Shown piece after piece: positions 50,937 through 59,744 of a stretch of 64,000 nt of DNA (its first letter is position 1; every line of letters starts with the position of its first letter). The notes beneath the pieces are model-generated. The model did not search any database and was not told where the DNA came from. It saw only the letters and a list, made by a program, of their open reading frames with translations. Both the position numbers and the translations under genes were made by a program. The stretch is from assembly GCF_004053875.1 (NCBI RefSeq), contig NZ_SBIP01000004.1, positions 734,955 to 798,954 of the forward strand. Reading direction: 5' to 3'. The stretch comes from Neorhizobium lilium. Lineage in GTDB: Bacteria; Pseudomonadota; Alphaproteobacteria; Rhizobiales; Rhizobiaceae.

Positions 50937-51326
50937 TTAGACGAACTGCGACAGGCCGGGCACCGAGCCCACCACCTGATCGACGGTCTCGTCGCCGGCA
51001 TTTTCGCGGGCAACGGCCATGGTTTCCTTGGCAAGCGTGGTGATCTCGCCCATGCCAAGGCCCTGGCTCATCAGCTGCTGGCCGAGCGCCATGACGCCGC
51101 CGCCGAAGCTCGCCATCAGGCTACCCAGGAGGCCGCCGCCGCCGGCTCCTTCACCGTTGAATTTGGCGACGAGTTCGGGCGCGCCGGGAATGGCTGCGAT
51201 CATCTTGGCGACCGCGGCATCATCGGCTTCGCGCTGGAGGAAACCCAGCATCATCCCAATCGCCTTTTCGGCGACGTCGGGCGCAAGGCCAACCTTATCG
51301 GCGACACGGGATACCAGTTCGTTCAT
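50937..51326 (-). CDS. DUF2267-like protein
   Basis: The 129-residue soluble protein has a helical N-terminal half (RVADKVGLAPDVAEKAIGMMLGFLQ), a Gly-rich linker (EGAGGGGLLGSLMASFGGG) and a C-terminal helical end with ENAGDETVDQVVGSVPGLSQ. I recognise a pattern common among rhizobial DUF2267-like proteins; the domain number is from memory. Function is unknown. It has no membrane helix. A strong terminator is shared with the convergent LysR gene. Its 5' end is 132 bases from the next gene on the same strand. Confidence 0.7.
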   Translation of the reverse strand: MNELVSRVADKVGLAPDVAEKAIGMMLGFLQREADDAAVAKMIAAIPGAPELVAKFNGEGAGGGGLLGSLMASFGGGVMALGQQLMSQGLGMGEITTLAKETMAVARENAGDETVDQVVGSVPGLSQFV

Positions 51327-51458
51327 GGGGAGATTCTCCTCGGAAATCTGACGTTGACGTCAAGGTAATATACATACTTGGCAGATTGCGCCAGACGCGG
51401 CAACAGCACCTTAGACGCGAAACCTTACGGCAAAAAGACGCAAGCCTGACGAAGGGCG

Positions 51459-52436
51459 TCAGTCGCTCGCCTTGCCGACCGTATCTGCCATATAGGCGCC
51501 GCGCTTGCCCATTTCCTTCGGGTGGCCGGTGGTGGAATCACGCGTCGTCTGATGCTCGAGCTCGGCGTTGATTTCGGCGCCGACGATGACGATGATGACG
51601 GATACCCATGTCCAGACCATGAAGCCGACCAAGGCTCCGAGCGTGCCATAGGTCGCGTTATAATCGGCAACGTTGGACAGATAATAGGAGACGGCGAGCG
51701 AAGCTGCCAGCCAGAAGAATGCCGCAAAGGCCGCGCCCCAGGTGATCCAACGCAGCTTGGCGGGCTCCCGGCTCGGCCCAAAGCGGTAGAGCGCCATGAT
51801 GCCGGCGCCGACGAACATCATCATCAGCGGCCAGCGCGCAATGCGGATGATCATCTCCGCCCAGCGGTCGAGCCAGAGATAGCTCAACACGGCGGGCACC
51901 ACCCCCATGAAGATGATGGTGACGACCACGATCAGCAGAGCGCCGAAGGTGAAGGCGAGCGAGATGAGATTGAGGCGCACGATGCTGCGCTTCTCGTTCT
52001 CGCCATAAGCGACATTCATGGCCTCGAACAGAGCCTTGATGCCGTTGTTGGAGCTCCACAGCGCCAGAAGCACACCGAAGACGATGCCGAGTGACAGGGT
52101 CGTGTTGCGTTCGGTGGTCAGCGCCCGCAACTGGTTGAGAAACAGGTCGAGCGCATCCGCCGGCATGACCGTGCTCAGGAAATTGATGCGGTCGACAATG
52201 GCGGCAGGATCGGAAAACACACCGTAGAGCGAAACGAGGACGGTCGCGGTGGGGAAAAGCGACAGCAGCAGATAATAGGTAACACCGGCTGCGATTAGCA
52301 TGACGCGGTCCTGTTGTATGGACGCATACAGCCGCCAGAATACGTCCTTCAGCCCCTTGGACGGTATTTCCGAGGGCGAATCCGCTTCGCGCCCGCGGTC
52401 CTCTTCCACAGAGATGGTCGTATCGCTCGTCGTCAT
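51459..52436 (-). CDS. YihY/BrkB family inner-membrane protein
   Basis: The 325-residue protein has six hydrophobic helices and the YihY pattern: FWRLYASIQQDRVMLIAAGV, a conserved YYLLLSLFPTATVLVSLYG helix, a middle LGIVFGVLLALWSSNNGIKAL and MVWTWVSVIIVIVGAEINAEL. The N-terminal 30 residues are acidic, and the C-terminal tail is polar. YihY was once misidentified as an RNase; its role in membrane biology is unknown. It is divergent from the HerA-like gene, with 110 bases between them. Confidence 0.92.
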   Translation of the reverse strand: MTTSDTTISVEEDRGREADSPSEIPSKGLKDVFWRLYASIQQDRVMLIAAGVTYYLLLSLFPTATVLVSLYGVFSDPAAIVDRINFLSTVMPADALDLFLNQLRALTTERNTTLSLGIVFGVLLALWSSNNGIKALFEAMNVAYGENEKRSIVRLNLISLAFTFGALLIVVVTIIFMGVVPAVLSYLWLDRWAEMIIRIARWPLMMMFVGAGIMALYRFGPSREPAKLRWITWGAAFAAFFWLAASLAVSYYLSNVADYNATYGTLGALVGFMVWTWVSVIIVIVGAEINAELEHQTTRDSTTGHPKEMGKRGAYMADTVGKASD

Positions 52437-52546
52437 GTCGCCCCCAGCTTTCCCGGTGCGGCAGCGGCGGAACTTCGGCCCGTTGCCCGCGCTTGCGGCA
52501 CACCCTATAACTGACCACGAAACGCTGCCAGGGAGGTCATAGTTGC

Positions 52547-54124
52547 ATGGACGAAGCGGGAAAACTCTTCATTGGCGGCAGTCGCAAGCCTGACGATAGC
52601 CTGAACAAGCCGGAATATCTGGAGCTGAAGTTCGGCAACCGGCACGGGCTGATCACCGGCGCCACCGGCACGGGCAAAACCGTGAGCCTGCAGGTGCTGG
52701 CGGAAGGCTTCTCGAAAGCCGGCGTGCCGGTGTTCGCGGCCGACATCAAGGGCGATCTTTCCGGCGTGGCGGCGCAGGGCGAGCCCAAGGATTTCCTGGC
52801 CAAGCGCGCCGAAGAGATCGGCTTTTCCGACTACGAATTCGACAAGTTCCCAGTGATTTTCTGGGACATCTTCGGCGAGAAGGGTCACCGCGTCCGCACC
52901 ACGATCGCGGAGATGGGACCGCTCCTGCTGTCGCGCCTGATGGATGCCTCCGAGCCGCAGGAAGGCGTGATCAACATCGCCTTCAAGCTTGCCGACAAGG
53001 CGGGCCTGCCGCTGCTCGATCTCAAGGATTTCACCTCGCTGCTGAACTACATGGCCGAGAATGCCGGCGAGCTTTCCAAGGAATTCGGGCTGATCTCCAA
53101 GGCTTCGGTCGGGTCCATCCAGCGCGCCATGCTGGTGCTGGAGCAACAGGGCGCCGAGCATTTCTTCGGCGAACCGGCGCTCAAGATCAGCGACATCATG
53201 CGGATCAACCCGAACAATGGTTACGGGCAGATCTCGGTACTTGCCGCCGACAAGCTGATGATGAACCCCAGGCTCTACGCCACCTTCCTTCTCTGGCTGC
53301 TGTCGGAGCTTTTCGAGGAACTGCCGGAAGTGGGCGATCCGGACAAGCCCAAGCTGGTGTTCTTCTTCGACGAGGCGCACCTGCTGTTCGACGATGCACC
53401 CAAAGTGCTGCTGGACCGCATCGAACAGGTGGTAAGGCTGATCCGCTCCAAGGGCGTCGGCGTCTATTTCGTCACGCAGAACCCGATCGACGTACCGGAA
53501 AGCGTGCTGGCGCAGCTCGGCAACCGGGTGCAGCATGCGCTGCGGGCCTATACGCCGCGCGAGCAGAAGGCGGTAAAGACGGCGGCAGAGACATTCCGCC
53601 CCAACCCGGCCTTCGACTGTGCCACTGTCATCACCACACTGGGGACCGGCGAGGCGCTGGTCTCGACGCTGGAGGGCAAAGGCGCGCCTTCCATCGTGGA
53701 GCGGACGCTGATCCGCCCGCCGTCGGGCCGCATCGGGCCGCTTACCGATGCGGAGCGTCAGGCCGTGATGGACCGGAGCCCCGTGCTCGGCGTCTATGAC
53801 GAGGATATCGACCGGGAATCGGCCTTCGAGAAACTGGCCGCGCGCGCCCGGCAGGCGTCCGACCAGGCCGCGGCAAAACAGGCGAAGGACGAACTCGCTC
53901 CCTCCCCGCCGGCCGGCTCCGGCGAGACCAGTGGCTGGACGCTTCCGGGCTTCGGAAACAAGGACGACGAACCGCAGGGCCGCGGCAATGGGCGCACGGT
54001 GGGCCGCTCCGGCTATCAGCGCGAGACGATTATCGAAGCCGCACTGAAGAGCGTGACCCGCACCGTCGCCACACAGGTGGGCCGGGCGCTGGTGCGCGGC
54101 ATTCTGGGTAGCCTCAAGCGGTGA
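52547..54124 (+). CDS. HerA-like ATPase, DUF853 family
   Basis: The 525-residue P-loop ATPase has Walker A GATGTGKT at residues 38-45 and Walker B LVFFFDEAHLLF near residues 267-279. The region GVGVYFVTQNPIDVPESVL is a sensor motif of the FtsK/HerA superfamily. This DUF853 branch is a bacterial cousin of HerA DNA translocases, with a C-terminal low-complexity segment (PSPPAGSGETSG) and a basic end (AVLVRGILGSLKR-like). Its function is unknown; a NurA-type nuclease, HerA's archaeal partner, is not present nearby. The cytochrome gene begins at its stop (GTGA). Confidence 0.92.
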   Translation: MDEAGKLFIGGSRKPDDSLNKPEYLELKFGNRHGLITGATGTGKTVSLQVLAEGFSKAGVPVFAADIKGDLSGVAAQGEPKDFLAKRAEEIGFSDYEFDKFPVIFWDIFGEKGHRVRTTIAEMGPLLLSRLMDASEPQEGVINIAFKLADKAGLPLLDLKDFTSLLNYMAENAGELSKEFGLISKASVGSIQRAMLVLEQQGAEHFFGEPALKISDIMRINPNNGYGQISVLAADKLMMNPRLYATFLLWLLSELFEELPEVGDPDKPKLVFFFDEAHLLFDDAPKVLLDRIEQVVRLIRSKGVGVYFVTQNPIDVPESVLAQLGNRVQHALRAYTPREQKAVKTAAETFRPNPAFDCATVITTLGTGEALVSTLEGKGAPSIVERTLIRPPSGRIGPLTDAERQAVMDRSPVLGVYDEDIDRESAFEKLAARARQASDQAAAKQAKDELAPSPPAGSGETSGWTLPGFGNKDDEPQGRGNGRTVGRSGYQRETIIEAALKSVTRTVATQVGRALVRGILGSLKR

Positions 54125-54543
54125 CGCATTTCGCAGGAGCGGCGGCGGCAAGGACTTGTCTTCACAGGTGCGCTCCCCTGCTTTCCGCCCTGGCAATGCT
54201 GTTTCCGTTCGCGGCGCAGGAGGTTGAGGCCGCCGATCTCGCGCATGGCAAAAGAGTGTTCCAGACCTGCAGTTCCTGCCATGTGGTGGATAGCGAAGCC
54301 ACCCGCTTCGGCCCGACGCTGAAGGGCGTCGTCGGCCGCAAGGCCGGCTCCGTGCAGGACTTTCGCTATTCGCAGGCGATGAAGGATGCCGGTGCGGCAG
54401 GGCTCGTTTGGGACGAGGCAGCGCTTGGCGAATTCCTTTCCAGCCCGAAGCGCAAGGTGCCGGGCACATCCATGCGCTTCTGGGGCCTTTGGACGCAAAG
54501 CGAGATCGACGATGTCATCGCCTATCTCAAGGCCAATCCTTGA
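54121..54543 (+). CDS. class I cytochrome c
   Basis: The 140-residue precursor has an N-terminal signal region (about 1-37) and a heme motif CSSCH at residues 50-54, with axial Met in VPGTSMRFWGLW. The FGPTLKGVVGRKAGSV segment is typical of small soluble cytochrome c (c2-like). The protein should be periplasmic. The start is GTG at 54121, overlapping the TGA of the HerA-like gene by 4 bases. A periplasmic cytochrome coupled to a cytoplasmic DNA-motor-like ATPase is unusual. Confidence 0.9.
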   Translation: MTHFAGAAAARTCLHRCAPLLSALAMLFPFAAQEVEAADLAHGKRVFQTCSSCHVVDSEATRFGPTLKGVVGRKAGSVQDFRYSQAMKDAGAAGLVWDEAALGEFLSSPKRKVPGTSMRFWGLWTQSEIDDVIAYLKANP

Positions 54544-54620
54544 TTGGGGCCTACCGTTCCCGGCGCTTTTGAGCTACGATTAAGTACGATTAAATCCCGT
54601 AATTCCGCTTAGGTGAGGCC

Positions 54621-54884
54621 ATGCACAACTATATCGCACTGATCCGCAAGGACGCTGATAGCGGTTACGGTGTTTCCTTTCCCGACTTCCCCGGCGTCGT
54701 GACCGCCGGCACCGATCTCGACGATGCCCGCCGCATGGCCCAGGAGGCTTTGGCGCTTCACGTCGAAGGCATGGAGGAAGACGGCGAAGCAATCCCGGAA
54801 CCATCCGCGCTGGAAACCATCATGGCCGATCAAGAAAATAGCGACGCCGTGGCGACGATGCTATTTCAGAAGCGCAAGGCCTGA
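54621..54884 (+). CDS. HicB-like antitoxin without an adjacent toxin
   Basis: The 87-residue protein matches HicB: YIALIRKDADSGYGVSFPDFPGVVTAGTDL, followed by a helix with MAQEALALHVEGMEEDG. It has the RNase H-like partial fold but no C-terminal HTH. There is no HicA-like open frame in the 77 bases upstream or the 30 bases downstream to the convergent gene. It is therefore an orphan HicB, perhaps a decoy or a remnant. It differs from the hicB at 22661. Confidence 0.85.
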   Translation: MHNYIALIRKDADSGYGVSFPDFPGVVTAGTDLDDARRMAQEALALHVEGMEEDGEAIPEPSALETIMADQENSDAVATMLFQKRKA

Positions 54885-54914
54885 ACTTCTCCGCCCGCCA
54901 GAAGCCTTACGTCA

Positions 54915-55223
54915 CTACCGCTTGCGGACGAACTCCGTGCGCAGCACCAGGCCCTTGATGGCGTCGTGGCGGCAGTCGATTTCCTCCGGGTTGTCGGTCA
55001 GCCGGATGGACTTGATAACGGTGCCCTGCTTCAGGGTCTGGCCGGCGCCCTTGACCTTCAGGTCCTTGATCAGGCTGACGGAATCGCCATCCTTCAGCAC
55101 ATTGCCGGCGGCATCCACCACCTCTACTGCACCTGCGGCCTTGGCTGCGGCGGCAATTTCCGACGCAGGGCGCCAGTCGCCGGTCGCTTCGTCATAGACG
55201 TATTCGTCGTCATCGGCAGCCAT
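54915..55223 (-). CDS. PhnA/YjdM-like protein
   Basis: The 102-residue acidic protein has the PhnA C-terminal domain: DAAGNVLKDGDSVSLIKDLKVKG, TLKQGTVIKSIRLTDNPEEIDCR and VLRTEFVRK. The N-terminal zinc ribbon of classical YjdM is missing and is replaced by an acidic segment (ADDDEYVYDEATGDWRPASE). PhnA is named after phosphonate loci but does not act in phosphonate cleavage as far as known. It stands alone between convergent and divergent neighbours. Confidence 0.88.
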   Translation of the reverse strand: MAADDDEYVYDEATGDWRPASEIAAAAKAAGAVEVVDAAGNVLKDGDSVSLIKDLKVKGAGQTLKQGTVIKSIRLTDNPEEIDCRHDAIKGLVLRTEFVRKR

Positions 55224-55316
55224 GGGTACTCCTTCGGGAACCGAGCATCACTCGTCAGGCCGCTTACAACGGCAGCCTGCGGCACGCAATCCCCAGCCCC
55301 CTTCCGGTGCCGTTCA

Positions 55317-56090
55317 TCACCCGTCGTCATTCGGGATATTGAGGATCTCGCCGCAGGCCTTGCAATGAACGGCATCGAGATCATGCCGCTGCAGCCCGCA
55401 GCGCGGACAGGGAAACTGGACCTTCAACGGCCTGACCACCGCCTGGGCCAGCCGCACGAAGAGCGAGATGCCGATGATCATGGTTGCGACGGAGGTGAGC
55501 TTTCCAAGCGTTCCCGGCAGCGTGATATCGCCGAACCCGGTCGTGGTGACGGTGGCGACCGTGAAATAGAGAGCATCCACGAAACCCTCGCTTCCTTCCC
55601 GGTCATAGAAGAAGCTCGTATAGACGAAGCCGGTCACGACGAAGAGGAAGACCAGGAAATGCAGGACGGCCTTCGCCACATCCTGCAGGTGGCCATAGCC
55701 CAGCCGCCGCAAGCCCTGCCGCAGAAGCGGACTATCGCCCACAGCCCAGAGCCGCATGACGCGCAGGAAAGCGAAATTGTAGAGCAGATCGGGAAACAGC
55801 AGCGTCGCCAGCACGACGAGATCGATCCAGGTCAGCGCCCGACTAATCCACACCCTTAAGCTGGGCGCAGCCAGGGCGCGGGCGGCCATTTCGGCCATGA
55901 TCCACAGGGCGACCCCGTAATCGATGATGAGATAGGTCGGGCGGGTGCGCAGATAGGGACCGAGCAGGAAGAAGGCGAGAATGGCGAGATCGACCGTTGC
56001 GAGCAGCACCTGCCAGCGCAAGGCCCAGCGGTCATGGCCGCGTTCGATCCTTTGCAGCTTGTGCCGCAGGTCAGCAAGTGGAGACGTCAT
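55317..56090 (-). CDS. voltage-gated-type potassium channel with C-terminal zinc ribbon
   Basis: The 257-residue protein has four to six hydrophobic helices. A pore loop carries the selectivity filter TTGFGD at residues 183-188, after FTVATVT. A voltage-sensor-like helix has LRVMRLWAVGDS. The pore is followed by an inner helix (VATMIIGISLFVRLAQA). The C-terminus is a zinc ribbon with C228, C231, C243 and C246 (CPRC and CKAC). The filter is Phe rather than Tyr, which is frequent in bacterial two-helix channels. It is likely K+ selective; the zinc ribbon may be a regulatory or assembly element. Confidence 0.87.
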   Translation of the reverse strand: MTSPLADLRHKLQRIERGHDRWALRWQVLLATVDLAILAFFLLGPYLRTRPTYLIIDYGVALWIMAEMAARALAAPSLRVWISRALTWIDLVVLATLLFPDLLYNFAFLRVMRLWAVGDSPLLRQGLRRLGYGHLQDVAKAVLHFLVFLFVVTGFVYTSFFYDREGSEGFVDALYFTVATVTTTGFGDITLPGTLGKLTSVATMIIGISLFVRLAQAVVRPLKVQFPCPRCGLQRHDLDAVHCKACGEILNIPNDDG

Positions 56091-56518
56091 TGGACCTGCA
56101 TGCGAGGATTACGATCATGCACGAGACATAGCGCCCCGGTGCCGGCCTTCAACAGGCCAAGAGCCGGGACTTACCGCATTGGCGCCGTGGACATGGTGGG
56201 GGTGTCGGGGCGTGTCGGGCCTGCTCAAGGCGCTCCTCATGATCGAATGGCAAGCCCGACCTTTGGGACTTGTCAATCCGCGTAAGCCGGTCCTATAAGC
56301 GCCCAGCGGGCGGTTTCGCCTGCGGTGGCCGTGCATCGGGAGGACATGGCAGCCGAAAGTCCGTTTTTACAGGGCACTCCCGATCCGCTGGACACGAACG
56401 GACCGAGATGGCGCCACGTCTGCCGGTTTATCGTTAGGTTCCCTCGCGTCTGCCTTAGGACCATGGAACTCGCTGCAGCGAAGATCGGTTCGACATCCAA
56501 CCCGGAGTTGACGAAGCC
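56091..56518. other. 428-base region upstream of the PQQ dehydrogenase
   Basis: It separates the divergent K+ channel and dehydrogenase genes and should contain both promoters. The sequence is mixed with no recognisable RNA, terminator or convincing open frame; a 19-codon frame starts at 56462 and overlaps the dehydrogenase start, but its coding nature is unsupported. No repeat is seen. Confidence 0.4.
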
Positions 56519-58948
56519 ATGTTAGATTCTCCTCGCCCACTGTCTTTGCCGGCCAAGCTATGGCTAATCCTGCTTGGTGCCGCCCTGATAGCGGCCGGCC
56601 TGTTCCTGACGATCGGCGGCGGCAAGCTCGTCATGCTCGGCGGTAGTTGGTACTTCCTGCTTGCAGGGATTGCGGTTGTCCTGTCGGGACTTCTCGTGAT
56701 CCTGCGCCGCCCTTCCGGGGCTCTGCTCTTCGGGCTGGTGACTGTCCTAACCGCCGCCTGGGCCGTATGGGAGGCCGGGCTCGAGTTCTGGCCGCTGATT
56801 TCCCGCCTTCTCGCCTTCGGCGTCGGCGCCACTGTCATCGCGTTCAGCTACCCGCTGTTGCGGAAGTCCTCCGGCCGCACACCCGCCTATGCGGGATCCT
56901 TCGTGATCGGTATCGTTCTGGCCATAGCCTCGGCGGCCGGTTTTGCCGGCATGTTCGTGGCCCATCCGCCCGTTGCCTTCAGCGGCACCCCGGCGCCGTT
57001 GACCCCGGTCGATCCGGCGCGCGAACAGAAGAACTGGGAAGCCTATGGCAATACGTCCGGCGGCAGCCGGTTTGCCGCGCTCGACCAGATTACCCGCGAC
57101 AATATCGACAAGCTGCAAGTCGCCTGGACCTATCACACCGGCGACACGCCGATCAGCCCTGGCGCCAACGGCGCGGAAGACCAGGAAACGCCCCTGCAGG
57201 TGGGCGACCGTGTCTTCCTGTGCACGCCGCACAACAACGTCATCGCGATCGACGCCGATACTGGCAAGGAGATATGGAAGAACGAGATCAACGCCAAATC
57301 GTCCGTCTGGATGCGCTGCCGCGGTCTTGCCTATTTCGACGCGACGCGCCCGCTCGTCCAGCCGGCCGCGCCAGGTTCCACGCCGGTCACGGCAGCCACC
57401 GTTGCCGAAGGTGCCCTGTGCCAGCGCCGTATCCTGATGAACACGATCAATGCGGAACTGATCGCGCTCGATGCCGATACCGGCGCCTTCTGCCCGGATT
57501 TCGGCACCAATGGCCGCGTCGACCTGAAGATCGGCATGGGCGATGCGCCTGATCCCAGCTACGTGCTGACCTCCGCCCCGACGCTTGCCGGCACCACCGT
57601 CGTCGTCGGTGGCCGTGTCGCCGACAATGTGCAGGTGGACATGCCGGGCGGCGTCATGCGCGGCTTCGACGTCATTACCGGCGAATTGCGCTGGGCCTTC
57701 GATCCGGGCAACCCGGAAATTACCAAGCTGCCGCCGGCGGGCAGTACCTATACCCGTTCGACCCCTAACGTCTGGGCCGCCATGTCCTACGACCCGGCCT
57801 CGAACACCGTGTTCATGCCGGTCGGCAGCCCGTCGGTCGATCTTTACGGAGCAACCCGCACGGCGCTCGATCACAAATACGGCGCCTCGATGCTGGCACT
57901 CGATGCCACGACCGGACGCGAGAAATGGGTCTACCAGACCGTTCACAACGATCTGTGGGATTTCGACGTGCCGATGCAGCCGTCCTTCATCGACTTCCCC
58001 AAGGCGGATGGCTCAACGGTTCCGGCACTCGTCTTCGGCACCAAGGCCGGGCAGATCTACGTGCTCGACCGCGCCACCGGCCAGCCGCTGACCAAGGTCG
58101 AGGACGTGCCCGTCAAACCCGGCAATATTCCGAACGAACCCTATGCACCGACCCAGCACCTTTCGGTCGGCATGCCGCAGATCGGGGCGCAGACGCTGAG
58201 CGAAAGCGACATGTGGGGCGCCACCCCTTTCGACCAGCTCCTGTGCCGCATCGCTTTCAAGGGCATGCGTTATGATGGCGTCTATACGGTGCCGGGCACC
58301 GACCTCGCCCTCAACTTCCCCGGTTCGCTCGGCGGCATGAACTGGGGCGGCATTTCAACCGATCCGGTGACGAACACCATCTTCGTCAACGACATGCGGC
58401 TCGGCCTGTGGATACAGATGGTGGAGGCGGCGCCGACCAAGGCTGTCAGCAATGGCGGCGAAGCGGTCAATACCGGCATGGGCGTGGTGCCGATGAAGGG
58501 TACGCCCTATGCGGTCAACAAGAACCGCTTTCTCTCGGCACTCGGCATTCCCTGCCAGAAGCCGCCCTTCGGCAGCCTGACGGCAATCGACATGGCGACG
58601 CAGAAGATCCGCTGGCAGGTGCCGGTCGGCACGGTCCAGGATACCGGCCCGCTCGGCATCAAGATGGGTCTGCCCATCCCGATCGGCATGCCCACGCTTG
58701 GCGGCACGCTGACGACCCAGGGCGGCCTCGTGTTCATCGCGGGTACGCAGGATTACTACCTGCGCGCCTTCGACAGCGCCACTGGCAAGGAAGTCTGGAA
58801 GGCCCGCCTGCCGGTCGGCAGCCAGGGCGGCCCGATGACCTACAAGTCGCCGAAGACCGGCAAGCAGTATGTGGTGATTTCAGCCGGCGGAGCGCGCCAG
58901 TCGCCAGACCGCGGCGATTATGTTATCGCTTACGCATTGCCGAACTGA
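56519..58948 (+). CDS. gcd: membrane-bound PQQ-dependent glucose/quinate/shikimate dehydrogenase
   Basis: The 809-residue quinoprotein has five hydrophobic helices in the first 150 residues that anchor it and bind ubiquinone. The remainder is a periplasmic eight-bladed propeller. Visible features are NWEAYGNTSGGSRFAALDQI at the start of the propeller, the repeated AxDxxTGxxxW blade motif (IALDADTGAFC; LALDATTGREKWVYQTVHND) and a C-terminal FIAGTQDYYLRAFD. It oxidises glucose or quinate to lactones and passes electrons to ubiquinone. It needs PQQ; no pqq genes are in this window. A terminator follows at 58967-59001. Confidence 0.93.
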   Translation: MLDSPRPLSLPAKLWLILLGAALIAAGLFLTIGGGKLVMLGGSWYFLLAGIAVVLSGLLVILRRPSGALLFGLVTVLTAAWAVWEAGLEFWPLISRLLAFGVGATVIAFSYPLLRKSSGRTPAYAGSFVIGIVLAIASAAGFAGMFVAHPPVAFSGTPAPLTPVDPAREQKNWEAYGNTSGGSRFAALDQITRDNIDKLQVAWTYHTGDTPISPGANGAEDQETPLQVGDRVFLCTPHNNVIAIDADTGKEIWKNEINAKSSVWMRCRGLAYFDATRPLVQPAAPGSTPVTAATVAEGALCQRRILMNTINAELIALDADTGAFCPDFGTNGRVDLKIGMGDAPDPSYVLTSAPTLAGTTVVVGGRVADNVQVDMPGGVMRGFDVITGELRWAFDPGNPEITKLPPAGSTYTRSTPNVWAAMSYDPASNTVFMPVGSPSVDLYGATRTALDHKYGASMLALDATTGREKWVYQTVHNDLWDFDVPMQPSFIDFPKADGSTVPALVFGTKAGQIYVLDRATGQPLTKVEDVPVKPGNIPNEPYAPTQHLSVGMPQIGAQTLSESDMWGATPFDQLLCRIAFKGMRYDGVYTVPGTDLALNFPGSLGGMNWGGISTDPVTNTIFVNDMRLGLWIQMVEAAPTKAVSNGGEAVNTGMGVVPMKGTPYAVNKNRFLSALGIPCQKPPFGSLTAIDMATQKIRWQVPVGTVQDTGPLGIKMGLPIPIGMPTLGGTLTTQGGLVFIAGTQDYYLRAFDSATGKEVWKARLPVGSQGGPMTYKSPKTGKQYVVISAGGARQSPDRGDYVIAYALPN

Positions 58949-58966
58949 CCGGCGCGATACCTGAAT

Positions 58967-59001
58967 GAAGAGATGCCCGGCGATGAGTGGGCATCTTCTT
59001 C
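58967..59001 (+). terminator. Rho-independent terminator downstream of gcd
   Basis: GAAGAGATGCCC pairs with GGGCATCTTCTTC around a 10-base loop, 18 bases after the gcd stop and before the lysE gene. The descending arm is itself T-rich. Confidence 0.7.
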
Positions 59002-59048
59002 AGCGCGCATGGTTTACTCCCGAATCCATAGTGTCAGGACCTTGCCCC

Positions 59049-59678
59049 ATGCCTTCAGCCGAGCTTCTCCTCACATTCTTCGTCACCACGGTCTTGTTTG
59101 CCTATCTTCCCGGGCCGGCCATGCTGTATGCCGCAGCCCAGACTTTGGCAGGCGGGCGACGCGCCGGGTTGATGGCAACGCTCGGCATCCATCTCGGCTG
59201 CTATGTGCATGTGGTGGCCGCGGCCGCGGGCCTGTCGATCCTGTTTGCAGCCGTTCCTATTCTCTACGCGGCGGTGAAGCTGATCGGGGCCGGCTATCTG
59301 ATCTGGCTCGGGATTTCGCTGTTCCGTTCCCGCGGGCAGGAGGATGGGGGAGAAGCCGGCACCCCGAAATCCGCTGCTCGCGCCTTCCTGCACAGCATCA
59401 GCGTCGAGGTGCTGAACCCCAAGACGGCTATCTTCTTCATGGCCTTCCTGCCGCAGTTCATCGATCCGTCCGCAGCATTTCCGGTCTGGGCGCAGTTCCT
59501 GATCCTCGGCACGATCGTCAACCTCACCTTCTCCTCGGCGGATATCGTCTGCGTCATGCTGGCCGAGGCGATCATGGGGCGGCTTCGCCGATCCGGCCGG
59601 GCACAGAAGATGATGCGGCGGGCGGGCGGCGCGGTTCTTGTTGGCCTCGGCACGCATCTGGCGCTGCAGAGAACGTGA
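59049..59678 (+). CDS. LysE/RhtB family amino-acid exporter
   Basis: The 209-residue protein has six hydrophobic helices and the LysE pattern: FAYLPGPAMLYAAAQTLAGG (PGP motif in helix 1), LGIHLGCYVHVVAAAAGL and SVEVLNPKTAIFFMAFLPQF. It exports amino acids or derivatives such as homoserine lactones; the substrate is unknown. The start is ATG at 59049, although the frame is open to 58965. A hairpin at 59680-59708 follows. It is convergent with ohr. Confidence 0.9.
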   Translation: MPSAELLLTFFVTTVLFAYLPGPAMLYAAAQTLAGGRRAGLMATLGIHLGCYVHVVAAAAGLSILFAAVPILYAAVKLIGAGYLIWLGISLFRSRGQEDGGEAGTPKSAARAFLHSISVEVLNPKTAIFFMAFLPQFIDPSAAFPVWAQFLILGTIVNLTFSSADIVCVMLAEAIMGRLRRSGRAQKMMRRAGGAVLVGLGTHLALQRT

Positions 59679-59708
59679 AAAAGGCCGGATGCGGGAGCAT
59701 CCAGCCTT
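59676..59708 (-). terminator. terminator of ohr
   Basis: AAGGC(C)GGATGC and GCATCC(A)GCCTT pair with one bulge on each arm around GGGA. On the minus strand it runs into TTTTTC. It is 37 bases after the ohr stop. Confidence 0.75.
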
Positions 59709-59744
59709 GAGCATAGTTGAGCCGGAGTCCGGTTCGGGATCGTC

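Noticed and set aside
52505..54469. 654-codon minus-strand frame over the HerA-like gene
   Set aside because: Antisense shadow of a high-G+C gene with a complete Walker A and B.
56462..56521. 19-codon leader ORF overlapping the gcd start
   Set aside because: No ribosome site or associated RNA structure is visible, and chance frames of this size are expected.
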